The notes under the pieces: model-generated
Databases searched by the model: none
Seen by the model: only the letters and a program-made list of their open reading frames with translations
What the model was told of the DNA's origin: nothing
Translations under genes and position numbers: made by a program
Assembly: GCA_030627625.1 (NCBI GenBank)
Contig: DAOURR010000017.1
Location: forward strand, 1 to 37,794
Source of the DNA: UBA3103 sp002365855
GTDB lineage: Bacteria > Bacillota > Desulfotomaculia > Desulfotomaculales > Pelotomaculaceae
Length of the DNA stretch: 37,794 nt
Reading direction: 5' to 3'
Shown: positions 1 through 8,064 of the stretch, one piece after another
Position numbering within the stretch: the stretch's first letter is position 1
Layout: every line of letters begins with the position of its first letter

Positions 1-183
1 CTAAAGCCGGAAATTCCGAATGCGGCTTCGTCGCTTCTTAAGAGATTGTCGTCCGGTAAAAGTATGCACTAATTCGGTCAAGTCAGGTGTCTACACTAAC
101 CTTTATTTCATTTAACTCTTTCAAGAATTACTAGAAGTCTGCCTTATTTAAATCCAAATAATAAATCTAAGGGGGGTATAATA

Positions 184-321
184 ATGGCCTTTGGAGCAGC
201 TGGAGGCGCGGCAGGCGGCGGGATAGGCTGTGGAACTGGCGCCGGTTTCGGCAACTGGGGTTTCATCCTGTTTCTAATCCTGATCCTGTTGGTATTCGGA
301 TTCGGAATTTGCTTTATTTAA
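184..321 (+). CDS. Tiny glycine-rich membrane protein, YjcZ-like (copy 1)
   Basis: Encodes 45 residues. The first 24 are dominated by Gly and Ala (begins MAFGAAGGAAGGG). The rest is one hydrophobic helix, from about residue 27 to the end, containing FILFLILILLVFG. This architecture matches the tiny transmembrane YjcZ-type sporulation proteins of Firmicutes, which are abundant in spores but have no settled biochemical role; the match is by eye. A strong purine-rich ribosome binding site (AAGGGGGG) lies about 8 bases before the ATG. A second, near-identical gene follows 31 bases downstream, so this is a tandem duplication. The gene is below usual ORF length cut-offs. Function is inferred only; it could also be a small membrane or stress peptide. 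Confidence 0.72.
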   Translation: MAFGAAGGAAGGGIGCGTGAGFGNWGFILFLILILLVFGFGICFI

Positions 322-352
322 GAGTAAAATCATAAAATAAGGAGGAATAAAG

Positions 353-493
353 ATGGCTTTTGGTGCAGCTGGAGGCGCGGCAGGGGGAGCTGGTGTCGGT
401 ACGGGTGTTGGTGCCGGTTTCGGCAACATAGGCTTTATCCTGTTTCTGATCCTGATCCTGTTGGTATTCGGATTCGGATTCTTTATTTGTTAA
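353..493 (+). CDS. Tiny glycine-rich membrane protein, YjcZ-like (copy 2)
   Basis: Encodes 46 residues: a Gly/Ala/Val-rich head with alternating glycines (GTGVGAGFGN) and a C-terminal hydrophobic helix almost identical to copy 1 (FILFLILILLVFGFG). Start is chosen by a near-consensus AAGGAGG seven bases before ATG. Nucleotide similarity with copy 1 is highest over the membrane helix and the MAFGAAGGAAGG start, so the pair arose by duplication and diverged in the linker (Cys16 and Trp25 of copy 1 are lost). It is followed directly by a strong intrinsic terminator, so the two genes probably share one transcript. The YjcZ-like sporulation link is inferred from resemblance and the spore-former context. 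Confidence 0.72.
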   Translation: MAFGAAGGAAGGAGVGTGVGAGFGNIGFILFLILILLVFGFGFFIC

Positions 494-510
494 AAAGTAT
501 GTTTAAGTAG

Positions 511-539
511 GAGGCCGCTTCTAGCGGCTTCTTTTTTTT
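511..539 (+). terminator. Rho-independent terminator after the YjcZ-like pair
   Basis: A 9-bp stem (511-519 with 523-531, core GCCGCT/AGCGGC, one G-T pair) closes a 3-base loop and is followed at once by eight T. It ends the + strand transcript of the tiny-protein pair. It lies 40 bases from the murA stop on the other strand, so the two transcripts converge. Confidence 0.88.
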
Positions 540-571
540 ACTTGTCCAAAAGGACATTAAAAAAAGAGTCC

Positions 572-1831
572 TTAGTTATGAACTCTGATAATTCGCGCCC
601 CTAAGGGATTGTATTTTACCTCTAAGCGCTCGTAACCCCGGTCTATGTGAGATATGTTCTCAAGGATGGTGCCGTTTTCTGCTACCAGGGCCGCCAGGAC
701 TAGTGATGCTCCCGCCCTCAGATCGCTTGCTTCAATATAAGCTCCGCTTAATTTTCCAACACCTTTGACGATAGCAGACTGTCCTTCAACCTTGATATCA
801 GCACCCATCCTCCTGAGCTCACCAACATGCTTGAATCGATTCTCAAAAACTGTTTCTGTAATTACGCTGGTTCCCTCTGCTAGGGTCAGGAGGGCCATCA
901 ACTGAGGCTGCATATCCGTGGGAAAACCAGGGTAAGGCATTGTTTTTATATCTACCGCCTTTATTCTCCCCGTCCCCTGCACTTTTATATAGTCATCCCC
1001 CACGGTAATGCTGATCCCTGCCTCACGCATCTTAGCAAGCAGCGGCTCCAAGTGTTCGGGAATTACATTGGTCACTGTCACTTCACCGCCTGTTATTGCT
1101 GCCGCTATGATGTGGGTTCCCGCCTCGATCCGGTCCGGTATTACAGTGTGGACGGCCGGATTAAGTCCACCCCTGAGAACACCCTCAATTTTTATAGTGT
1201 CCGTCCCGGCGCCTTTAACCCTTGCCCCTATTTTGTTGAGATAGTTTTGCAAATCTACCAGCTCCGGCTCCCGGGCCGCGTTGCGGATTGTTGTTACTCC
1301 CCGGGCAAAAACCGCTGTCATCACCAGGTTTTCCGTGGCCCCTACGCTGGGCAGGTCCAGGTGAATATCTGTTCCTACCAGGTTTTCCGCTTCAGCCGTG
1401 ATATAGCCGTACTTTTCCTGAATTTTAGCTCCCAGAGCCTGCAGGCCTTTTATATGCAGGTTCATCGGCCGGCTCCCGATCTGACACCCGCCAGGGTAAG
1501 ATATCTTTACTTTTCCAAACCTGCCGAGAAGAGAACCTAATACAAGGTTGGATGCCCGCATACGGCGCATGAGTTCTTCGGATATTTCCAAAGGCTGGAT
1601 ATTCGAGCTGTCCACCACAATGGTGTTGCCCTCACAATTTACCCGCGCCCCGAGGTAGGTAAGTACATCCTTCATCACGTTAACATCCCTCAGCCGGGGT
1701 GCTTCGTGAATTACGCTCTTGCCCGCATTCAATATGCACGCAGCCAGTATGGGCAGGGTTGCATTTTTTGAACCACTGGTTCGGATCGATCCCTTTAGGC
1801 GGTTGCCACCCACAATTACAAATTTCTGCAC
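572..1831 (-). CDS. murA: UDP-N-acetylglucosamine 1-carboxyvinyltransferase (MurA)
   Basis: Cytoplasmic enzyme for the first committed step of peptidoglycan synthesis: it transfers enolpyruvate from PEP to UDP-GlcNAc. The 419-residue length is normal. Visible marks are the N-terminal SKNATLP substrate motif (Lys22, Asn23) and the catalytic-loop cysteine Cys116 in PGGCQIGSRP. Cys at this site predicts fosfomycin sensitivity, because Asp variants are resistant. It is the last gene of the dcw run, 17 bases after murB, so it is probably co-transcribed with murB and murC. Firmicutes often carry a second MurA paralogue elsewhere; which one this is cannot be told from the window. No strong terminator is visible beyond the stop in its direction. 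Confidence 0.97.
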   Translation of the reverse strand: MQKFVIVGGNRLKGSIRTSGSKNATLPILAACILNAGKSVIHEAPRLRDVNVMKDVLTYLGARVNCEGNTIVVDSSNIQPLEISEELMRRMRASNLVLGSLLGRFGKVKISYPGGCQIGSRPMNLHIKGLQALGAKIQEKYGYITAEAENLVGTDIHLDLPSVGATENLVMTAVFARGVTTIRNAAREPELVDLQNYLNKIGARVKGAGTDTIKIEGVLRGGLNPAVHTVIPDRIEAGTHIIAAAITGGEVTVTNVIPEHLEPLLAKMREAGISITVGDDYIKVQGTGRIKAVDIKTMPYPGFPTDMQPQLMALLTLAEGTSVITETVFENRFKHVGELRRMGADIKVEGQSAIVKGVGKLSGAYIEASDLRAGASLVLAALVAENGTILENISHIDRGYERLEVKYNPLGARIIRVHN

Positions 1832-1848
1832 ACTGTCACCTCCGCCTA

Positions 1849-2757
1849 TTATTCTCCGATAAATTTTACCTCCAGCTTCAGTTCAACTCCGATCTGGTTT
1901 CTTACCGTTTCCCTGGTTCTGTCAATCAAAGCCAGCACATCCCGGGCTGTGGCTGAGCCCAGGTTAACAATAAAATTAGCATGGAGAGTAGATATTTGTG
2001 CGTCTCCAATTCTCATCCCCTTTAGCCCTGCCATTTCGATCAGCCGCCCGGCAGATTCACCCGCCGGGTTTTTAAAAACACTTCCAGCGCTAGGAAAGCT
2101 TAACGGCTGTGTAGTCCTGCGCTTCCTGATAAATTCCGCCATTTCGCTTTTTATTTCATTTTTATCCCGGGGGTACAAGGAGAAGGAAGCTTCTACCACA
2201 ATGTAGTGTTCCCGCAGTAATATGCTTGAGCGGTAATCAAATTCCATTTCTTTATTATTCCTGCGGTAAAACCTTCCTTCGAGATCCAGCAGCAGGACAT
2301 CCCTAACCAGCGCTCCAATAGAAGACCCGTTGGCGCCCGCGTTCATTACCAGCGCTCCGCCAACCGCTCCCGGGATCCCGGCCGAAAATTCAAACCCGCC
2401 AAAACCGGCGTCCCTTGCAGCAGCCGCTACCCCTGTTAGCTTAGCGCCGGACTCTGCTGTGATTTCGCAGTCCCCGGTAAGAATACGGCTCAGTCCCCTG
2501 CCCGTCTTGATCACAATACCCTTGATTCCGCTGTCAGAAACCAATAAATTCGTTCCAAAGCCAATAACGGTCAGGGGAATATCCCGCTCGCGGGCAAATG
2601 AAACTACTAGCTGTAATTCCTCTCGGTCAGCAGGTTCTACAAAAAGTTCTGACGGACCGCCTATCCGCCAACTGGTATGCTCTTTCATTAATACACCTGC
2701 GCGGACCCTGCCGGGCAGCATATTAAACAGTTCACGGCATATAGCCGAATTAACCAA
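1849..2757 (-). CDS. murB: UDP-N-acetylmuramate dehydrogenase (MurB)
   Basis: FAD-dependent cytoplasmic reductase that converts UDP-GlcNAc-enolpyruvate to UDP-MurNAc using NADPH, the step after MurA. At 302 residues it fits the short Bacillus-like MurB class. The FAD-binding region is visible (SWRIGGPSELFVEP near the N-terminus, then GFGTNLLV and the Ala/Gly-rich GIPGAVGGALVMNAG), as is the GSVFKNP motif that carries the catalytic serine proton donor. Its start overlaps the end of murC by 8 bases, which indicates translational coupling. Order murC-murB-murA is common in Gram-positive dcw clusters. Confidence 0.97.
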   Translation of the reverse strand: MVNSAICRELFNMLPGRVRAGVLMKEHTSWRIGGPSELFVEPADREELQLVVSFARERDIPLTVIGFGTNLLVSDSGIKGIVIKTGRGLSRILTGDCEITAESGAKLTGVAAAARDAGFGGFEFSAGIPGAVGGALVMNAGANGSSIGALVRDVLLLDLEGRFYRRNNKEMEFDYRSSILLREHYIVVEASFSLYPRDKNEIKSEMAEFIRKRRTTQPLSFPSAGSVFKNPAGESAGRLIEMAGLKGMRIGDAQISTLHANFIVNLGSATARDVLALIDRTRETVRNQIGVELKLEVKFIGE

Positions 2758-4135
2758 TTTTTTGACGCTCCTTTAAACGGTTAACTAGTTCCACCCCTGC
2801 ATGCCAGATATCGCCGGCGCCCATTGTTAAGATCATATCACCCGGACGTGCCGCCCTGGACAGGTAATCTACAATCTCCTGTCTTGTTGGCAGGTATATG
2901 ACCTCACGCCCCTCGTGCTTTTCAATGGCTGAAACAATATTTTTTGCAGTAACCCCTTCTATGGGGCACTCTCCCGCGCTGTATATTTCACTGATGATTA
3001 TAACATCAGCATCGACAAAGGCCTCACCAAAACGTTCCCCAAGAATCGATGTCCGGCTGTAGCGATGGGGTTGAAAAACCCCCACAACCCGTCCTGTTTT
3101 CAACTGACCGGCCGCTTTCAGCGTGGCCTTGATTTCAGATGGATGATGGGCATAATCATCAAATACTTTAATCCCGTTGACCTCACCCGTAAGCTGGAAT
3201 CTCCTCCCCGCGCCGCTGAAACTTCTTAACGATTGAGCTATTGCTTCAAATGAAAGGCCTATGAATCGACCGACGGCTACAACTGACAGGGCGTTTAAAA
3301 GGTTATGCCTGCCCGGTACGCTTAACTCCAGGGAACCTAGAAGCGAGCCTCTGAAATAAACTTCACCGGCGGTTACTTGACCGTTTAGACGTATGTTTTT
3401 CATGGTGTAGTCAGCCTCGGGGTTATCCAGAGCGTAAGTTTGACAGGGCTTGTTGTAACCAGTAAGCAGTTCCCTTATGGTAGAGTCATCAAGACATACC
3501 ACCGCCAATCCTTCTTCGGGCACTTTTGCCAGAAACTCATGAAAAGCGGCTACAATATTTTCCACACTTTTATAATGATCCAGGTGATCATCCTCGATAT
3601 TGGTTATGACTTCAATATAAGGGCTCAGCTTGAGAAAGGAGCCGTCGCTTTCGTCAGCCTCGGCAACGATATACTCTCCCCCACCTAATTTGGCGTTACC
3701 GCCAATATCTGTCAATTCACCTCCGATAACTATGGTAGGGTCCAGCATGCACTTTTCAAGTACCAGGGCGGCCATTGAAGTCGTTGTGGTCTTTCCGTGA
3801 GCGCCTGCTATTGCTATTCCTTTCTGCCTTTTCATCAGCCAGGCCAGCATCTCACTGCGGTGAACTATAGGCAACCCCTTTTCTTTAGCCTCCAGCAGTT
3901 CCTCATTGTCATGCGGTATGGCCGTTGATGCCACAATCAGCTCAGCGCCTCCCAGATTTTCCCTGGCATGTCCGTTATAACAGGACACTCCTAAGGCTTG
4001 GAGTCTTTCTGTCGCGGCTGAGGGTTTCAGGTCCGACCCTGTTACCTTGTATCCGAGTCCTAGCATGATCATGGCTAATCCATTCATCCCGGAGCCGCCG
4101 ATTCCAATAAAATGAACATGCCGTGAATTTTGCAC
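2750..4135 (-). CDS. murC: UDP-N-acetylmuramate--L-alanine ligase (MurC)
   Basis: ATP-dependent ligase adding L-Ala to UDP-MurNAc, the first stem-peptide residue. Shows the N-terminal Rossmann loop HFIGIGGSGMNG, the ATP P-loop AGAHGKTTT and the DDYAHHPSE motif of Mur ligases. I chose a GTG start at 4135 (461 aa). An ATG at 4153 would add six residues but has no ribosome binding site, whereas the sequence it would translate contains GGAAGGAG eight bases before the GTG. The 180 bases upstream hold a good promoter candidate, so murC-murB-murA can probably also be transcribed separately from the upstream cluster. Confidence 0.96.
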   Translation of the reverse strand: MQNSRHVHFIGIGGSGMNGLAMIMLGLGYKVTGSDLKPSAATERLQALGVSCYNGHARENLGGAELIVASTAIPHDNEELLEAKEKGLPIVHRSEMLAWLMKRQKGIAIAGAHGKTTTTSMAALVLEKCMLDPTIVIGGELTDIGGNAKLGGGEYIVAEADESDGSFLKLSPYIEVITNIEDDHLDHYKSVENIVAAFHEFLAKVPEEGLAVVCLDDSTIRELLTGYNKPCQTYALDNPEADYTMKNIRLNGQVTAGEVYFRGSLLGSLELSVPGRHNLLNALSVVAVGRFIGLSFEAIAQSLRSFSGAGRRFQLTGEVNGIKVFDDYAHHPSEIKATLKAAGQLKTGRVVGVFQPHRYSRTSILGERFGEAFVDADVIIISEIYSAGECPIEGVTAKNIVSAIEKHEGREVIYLPTRQEIVDYLSRAARPGDMILTMGAGDIWHAGVELVNRLKERQKIG

Positions 4136-4250
4136 TGTCACATCTCCTTCCATGCGGGGAGAGAATATCTTTTTTTAAACTGTCCTGATTAAATTTCCTT
4201 ATGACTTCAGTTTGAGGCATAGGATAGACTTAAAATGTTTTATCTCCTTA

Positions 4251-4279
4251 ATTATAGAATATACTATGCATACCTCCAA
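4251..4279 (-). promoter_or_regulatory. Candidate sigma-A promoter for murC-murB-murA
   Basis: On the - strand TTGGAG (4274-4279) and a perfect TATAAT (4251-4256) are separated by exactly 17 bases, in the 180-base gap between murG and murC. The -35 matches only its TTG core, so strength is uncertain. It would give a leader of about 110 bases before the murC GTG. Confidence 0.5.
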
Positions 4280-4315
4280 AAAGGTGTTACATCCATTAAA
4301 CGGGAACTTGTCCAA

Positions 4316-5446
4316 TTACTTTTTACGCTTAAGTACCAGTTCGTCCACACAGTCTATTATATCTTCAAGAGCGTCTCTTTTCCCAATTTTTCTGCTGGAA
4401 GACGCCATGGCCGACAAACCATCCGGGTCATTGAGCAAATCCGATATCTTTCGGCAGAGTATTTTCCCGTTTAAACTACGGTCTAAAACCACCACTGCCG
4501 CACTCTCTTTCTCAAGAGCGCGGGCGTTGAATTCCTGATGGTTCTCCGAGGCGTAGGGATAAGGAATCAGAATCGAGGGAATACCCAGTACGGTTAATTC
4601 TGCCAGGGTAGCAGCGCCTGCCCTGCTGATTACAAGGTCTGCCGCTGCAAGCGCATCCTGCATGTTATACAGATAAGACACTATCATAACATTGTCAGCT
4701 TTAACCAGATCTATACCTGCGGCGGCGAGGTCGTCCAGGAATTCAGCATGCCCCAGGCTACCGGTTACATGTAGAATTTTCATGCCCGGAACACCCGCAT
4801 ACATTTTTATTACTTCAACCATAGCTTTGTTAATAGTGCGTGCACCACGGCTGCCTCCGAAAGAAAGCAAAAGAAAGCGGCTGCCCTCCAATCCCAGCTT
4901 TTTTAAACCAGAGAGCCTGTCCACCTCTAAAACTTGCGGCCTTACCGGCAGGCCAGTGAGCGTTAACTTATCCTGATTCTTGAAATACTTCTCTGACCCT
5001 GCAAAGGTTACCGCCACTCTGTTAACAAAAAGGGAAAGGATGCGGTTGGTGATTCCTGGAAAAGCGTTTTGCTCGTGTATCAATGTAGGAATTCCCATCA
5101 GTACGGCTGACATCACTACAGGACCGCATACGTAACCTCCGGTACCAATAACAATATCGGGCCGCCAGGTGCGAATAATCCTGCCCGCCTGTATGAAACC
5201 CTTCCCTGCCTGCCATAATACCAGCAGGTTTTTCAGGGACAGTCTTCTTTCCAGGCCTGCCGCTGCGATACCCTTGAAAGAGAAGCCCTCCTTGGGTACA
5301 ATGTCAGCCTCCATTCCCCTCGCGGTTCCGATATACAAGACTTCGGCTTCGGGATGCCTGTCTTTAAGTCCCTTAGCTATAGCGAGGGCTGGGTAAATAT
5401 GACCTCCTGTTCCACCTCCGGTAACAACGAAGCGCAACAGGTCCAC
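4316..5446 (-). CDS. murG: Lipid II synthase: UDP-GlcNAc:lipid I GlcNAc transferase (MurG)
   Basis: Peripheral membrane GT28 glycosyltransferase that adds GlcNAc to lipid I to give lipid II on the inner leaflet. Length 376 is typical. The diagnostic GGGTGGHIYPA glycine loop is at residues 11-20; the second nucleotide-sugar loop is at LLSFGGSRGA; the UDP-GlcNAc binding segment VISRAGAATLAEL and the PYPYASENHQ stretch are in the C-terminal half. It starts one base after the ftsW stop, so the two are translationally coupled: the flippase/polymerase-family membrane protein and the enzyme that makes its substrate. Confidence 0.97.
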   Translation of the reverse strand: MDLLRFVVTGGGTGGHIYPALAIAKGLKDRHPEAEVLYIGTARGMEADIVPKEGFSFKGIAAAGLERRLSLKNLLVLWQAGKGFIQAGRIIRTWRPDIVIGTGGYVCGPVVMSAVLMGIPTLIHEQNAFPGITNRILSLFVNRVAVTFAGSEKYFKNQDKLTLTGLPVRPQVLEVDRLSGLKKLGLEGSRFLLLSFGGSRGARTINKAMVEVIKMYAGVPGMKILHVTGSLGHAEFLDDLAAAGIDLVKADNVMIVSYLYNMQDALAAADLVISRAGAATLAELTVLGIPSILIPYPYASENHQEFNARALEKESAAVVVLDRSLNGKILCRKISDLLNDPDGLSAMASSSRKIGKRDALEDIIDCVDELVLKRKK

Positions 5447-5447
5447 C

Positions 5448-6557
5448 TCACTTTCTACGAGCGGTTGTATATCGCGATATATTAAGAAGTATGCCTACGG
5501 CGGCCATAGTAAAGATAAGAGAAGTCCCGCCGAAACTAATAAAGGGTAGTGGAATTCCCGTAACCGGCAGTGAGCCCGTCACTACGCCAATGTTGATAAT
5601 AGCCTGCACACCAACCCAAGCGGTGATCCCGGTAGCCATAAGGCAGGCAAATGGGTCCTGGGAAGTAATCGCGATTTTTAAGCCCCTCCAGATAAACAAA
5701 GCAAAAAGCATGATTACAAGGGAAGCGCCGATAAAACCCAACTCCTCGCCGATAATGGCAAAAATAAAGTCTGTATGGTTTTCCGGCAGATACAAGAATT
5801 TCTGTTTGCTCTGGCCCAGCCCCAGTCCGAAGAGCCCGCCCGAACCTATGGCGTAGAGTCCCTGGATAATGTGGAAACCTGCACCCTGTGGATCGGCCCA
5901 AGGGTCGAGAAAGGCAAGAAAGCGCTTCAGCCGGTAAGGCTCCAAAGCTATGGCAAACCCAATTGCCACCAGTCCGGCAACACCGAGACTGCCCAGGTGA
6001 GCCATCCTGGCGCCGGCCGCAAAAATCATAACAAAAACAATTCCTGCAAGTGACATGGCCGTGCCGAGATCCGGCTGCAATAGGATCAGGCCTGCGGCCA
6101 GAGTCATGACTATCAAATAGGGAAGAACTCCCTTGGTAAAATTTTTTACTCTTTCCTTTTCCCTGGCTAACCCGTAAGCTGTAAATATTATTAAAGACAG
6201 TTTTACAAGCTCAGCAGGCGAAAACGGTATCGGTCCAATACCAATCCACCTGCGGGCGCCGTTCACTTCCTTGCCGATTCCCGGGATTAGAACCAGGATC
6301 AGTACAACAAATGAAAACAGCAAGATCGGTACGGTCAAGCGCTTCATCTTCCAATAATCGAAATGAAGCATAATAAACATTGCCGCCAGGCCGAGCGCTG
6401 CCCAGATTAACTGCCGTTTAAAATAATAGAAGCTGTCATCGTAGAGAATCAGCGTACTGTACTCACTGGCGCTTAAAACCATGATCAGGCCTAAACTCAA
6501 CAGGCTCAAAACAGTTATAAAAAGCACAAAATCCGGGGGATTCTTTTTTGGCCGCAT
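5448..6557 (-). CDS. ftsW: SEDS-family peptidoglycan polymerase (FtsW/SpoVE type)
   Basis: Multi-pass membrane glycosyltransferase of the SEDS family (FtsW/RodA/SpoVE), 369 residues and about ten hydrophobic helices. Family marks: FLDPWADPQGAG, the loop PENHTDFIFAIIGEELG containing the Asp considered essential in SEDS polymerases, and the C-terminal PFISFGGTSL. Position between murD and murG is the FtsW/SpoVE position of Firmicutes clusters; the partner class B PBP (SpoVD/FtsI-like) lies in the same cluster. Whether it serves vegetative septation, spore cortex, or both cannot be told from sequence. A GGAGGT lies 12 bases before the ATG, slightly far. The 118-base gap to murD has no convincing promoter. 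Confidence 0.93.
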   Translation of the reverse strand: MRPKKNPPDFVLFITVLSLLSLGLIMVLSASEYSTLILYDDSFYYFKRQLIWAALGLAAMFIMLHFDYWKMKRLTVPILLFSFVVLILVLIPGIGKEVNGARRWIGIGPIPFSPAELVKLSLIIFTAYGLAREKERVKNFTKGVLPYLIVMTLAAGLILLQPDLGTAMSLAGIVFVMIFAAGARMAHLGSLGVAGLVAIGFAIALEPYRLKRFLAFLDPWADPQGAGFHIIQGLYAIGSGGLFGLGLGQSKQKFLYLPENHTDFIFAIIGEELGFIGASLVIMLFALFIWRGLKIAITSQDPFACLMATGITAWVGVQAIINIGVVTGSLPVTGIPLPFISFGGTSLIFTMAAVGILLNISRYTTARRK

Positions 6558-6675
6558 GGTTTTAAGACACCTCCAATTTACTGATTACATATTTTGACCG
6601 GGTATATAAACTGTCTGCTCAATTTTTAGTCTGCCTGCAGGCTGATATTTTAATAATTATTAACTTCACCTACTA

Positions 6676-8034
6676 TTATTGTTTAAACTCCAGCACTATT
6701 TTTTTGAAAAGATCTCCGCGCTCCTCAAAGCTTTTAAACATGTCCCAGCTGGCGCAGGCAGGGGATAACAACACAATATCGCCAGGGCGGGCGGCCTGTT
6801 GTGCCATGATCACGGCCTCCCTGAAGTTGCCTGCGAACCGGATATCTTCCATCCCTCTGGCTGCGGCGGCATCAGCTATGGCCTGGGCGCTTTGCCCCAG
6901 AACTACCAGAACCCTGGCCCTATCCTTCACTTTTCCGGCAAACTCACTAAAATCACTGCCTTTATTCTTGCCGCCGGCAATAAGTACTATAGGTTCTTCA
7001 AAAGCTTCAAGCGCTTTAATAGACGCGTCGGGGTTGGTTCCCTTCGAATCGTTTATGTACCTGACACCTTTGATCTCGTCCACAAACTCCAGCCGGTGGG
7101 GAACTCCCAGGAATGCCTTTAAGGTTCTAGCCAGGGAGGCGGTTCCAACACCCATTACTCTTGCCGCCGCCACGGCAGCCAGGGCATTTTCCAGGTTGTG
7201 AGCCCCGGGAATGCTCAGCTCATTCACTCCACAAATGACTTCGGTGTGCCCTCCTGCTCCTGCTATAATTTTGCCCTCACGCACATATACACCTTCCTGT
7301 AGTTCCTGGCGCCGGCTGAAATAAATTACTTGACCGCGGGATTTATTACCCACAGCTGCAGTCAAGGGGTCGTCGTAATTCAACACGGTAAAGTCGTCAT
7401 ACTCCTGGTTTATGAAGATCATGGTCTTAGCCATAGCATAATTTTCCATTGTGCCATGGCGGTCAAGGTGGTCCGGGGTTATGTTCAGAATTAACGCAAC
7501 TCTTGGCCTGAAGGTACAGGCTGTCTCAAGCTGAAAGCTGGAAACCTCGGCCACAACTATATCATCTCTCCCATACTGCTCTACCTCGGTAACCAGGGGA
7601 AGTCCGATATTTCCCCCGACCAAAGTATTCCTGCCGGCATCCTTGAAGATCTCGCCAATTAGGGTGGTAGTGGTGGTCTTCCCGTTAGTTCCAGTGACAG
7701 CCACAATAGGCGCTACGGTAAAAAGGTAAGCCAGCTCCAGTTCACCTGTTACAGGGATACCAGCATTCAGGGCGGCTGCGACCGGCTCGATGGTAAGCGG
7801 CACTCCGGGACTCATGACAACCAGATCGAAACGATCCTTTTTCACCTCAGGGTAGGCGCCCAGGGCCACTACAACTCCTGCTGAGGCTAGCTGTACGAGT
7901 TCTTCTCCGGGATCATCAGGTTTGTTGGCATCGGTTAAAATGATTTTAGCTCCTTTGCCTGTGAGGAAGCGGGAAACGGCCAGGCCGCTTTTGCCGGCTC
8001 CAACCACCAGGACTTTAAGACCTCTAAGTTCCAT
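6676..8034 (-). CDS. murD: UDP-N-acetylmuramoyl-L-alanine--D-glutamate ligase (MurD)
   Basis: ATP-dependent cytoplasmic ligase adding D-Glu to UDP-MurNAc-L-Ala. The order VLVVGAGKSGLA (N-terminal Rossmann loop), AVTGTNGKTTTT (P-loop near residue 115), LNITPDHLDRHG and INDSKGTNPDA is diagnostic of MurD. Two in-frame ATGs lie six bases apart (8040 and 8034). I prefer the second (452 aa), because the purine run GAAAGG is three bases from the first and nine from the second. It is 30 bases beyond the mraY stop, in the same operon. Confidence 0.96.
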   Translation of the reverse strand: MELRGLKVLVVGAGKSGLAVSRFLTGKGAKIILTDANKPDDPGEELVQLASAGVVVALGAYPEVKKDRFDLVVMSPGVPLTIEPVAAALNAGIPVTGELELAYLFTVAPIVAVTGTNGKTTTTTLIGEIFKDAGRNTLVGGNIGLPLVTEVEQYGRDDIVVAEVSSFQLETACTFRPRVALILNITPDHLDRHGTMENYAMAKTMIFINQEYDDFTVLNYDDPLTAAVGNKSRGQVIYFSRRQELQEGVYVREGKIIAGAGGHTEVICGVNELSIPGAHNLENALAAVAAARVMGVGTASLARTLKAFLGVPHRLEFVDEIKGVRYINDSKGTNPDASIKALEAFEEPIVLIAGGKNKGSDFSEFAGKVKDRARVLVVLGQSAQAIADAAAARGMEDIRFAGNFREAVIMAQQAARPGDIVLLSPACASWDMFKSFEERGDLFKKIVLEFKQ

Positions 8035-8064
8035 GAACATCTGCCTTTCATCATCTTTTACAAT

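Noticed and set aside
1..70. 22-codon basic - strand frame and AAGCCG/CGGCTT hairpin at the left edge
   Set aside because: Frame is short without a ribosome binding site, and the hairpin lacks a T run; too near the edge to judge.
1052..1540. 162-codon + strand frame
   Set aside because: Lies antisense within murA, with no ribosome binding site and no recognisable motif; codons mirror murA.
3975..4220. 81-codon - strand frame before and into murC
   Set aside because: Most of it is an out-of-frame shadow of murC and it has no ribosome binding site.
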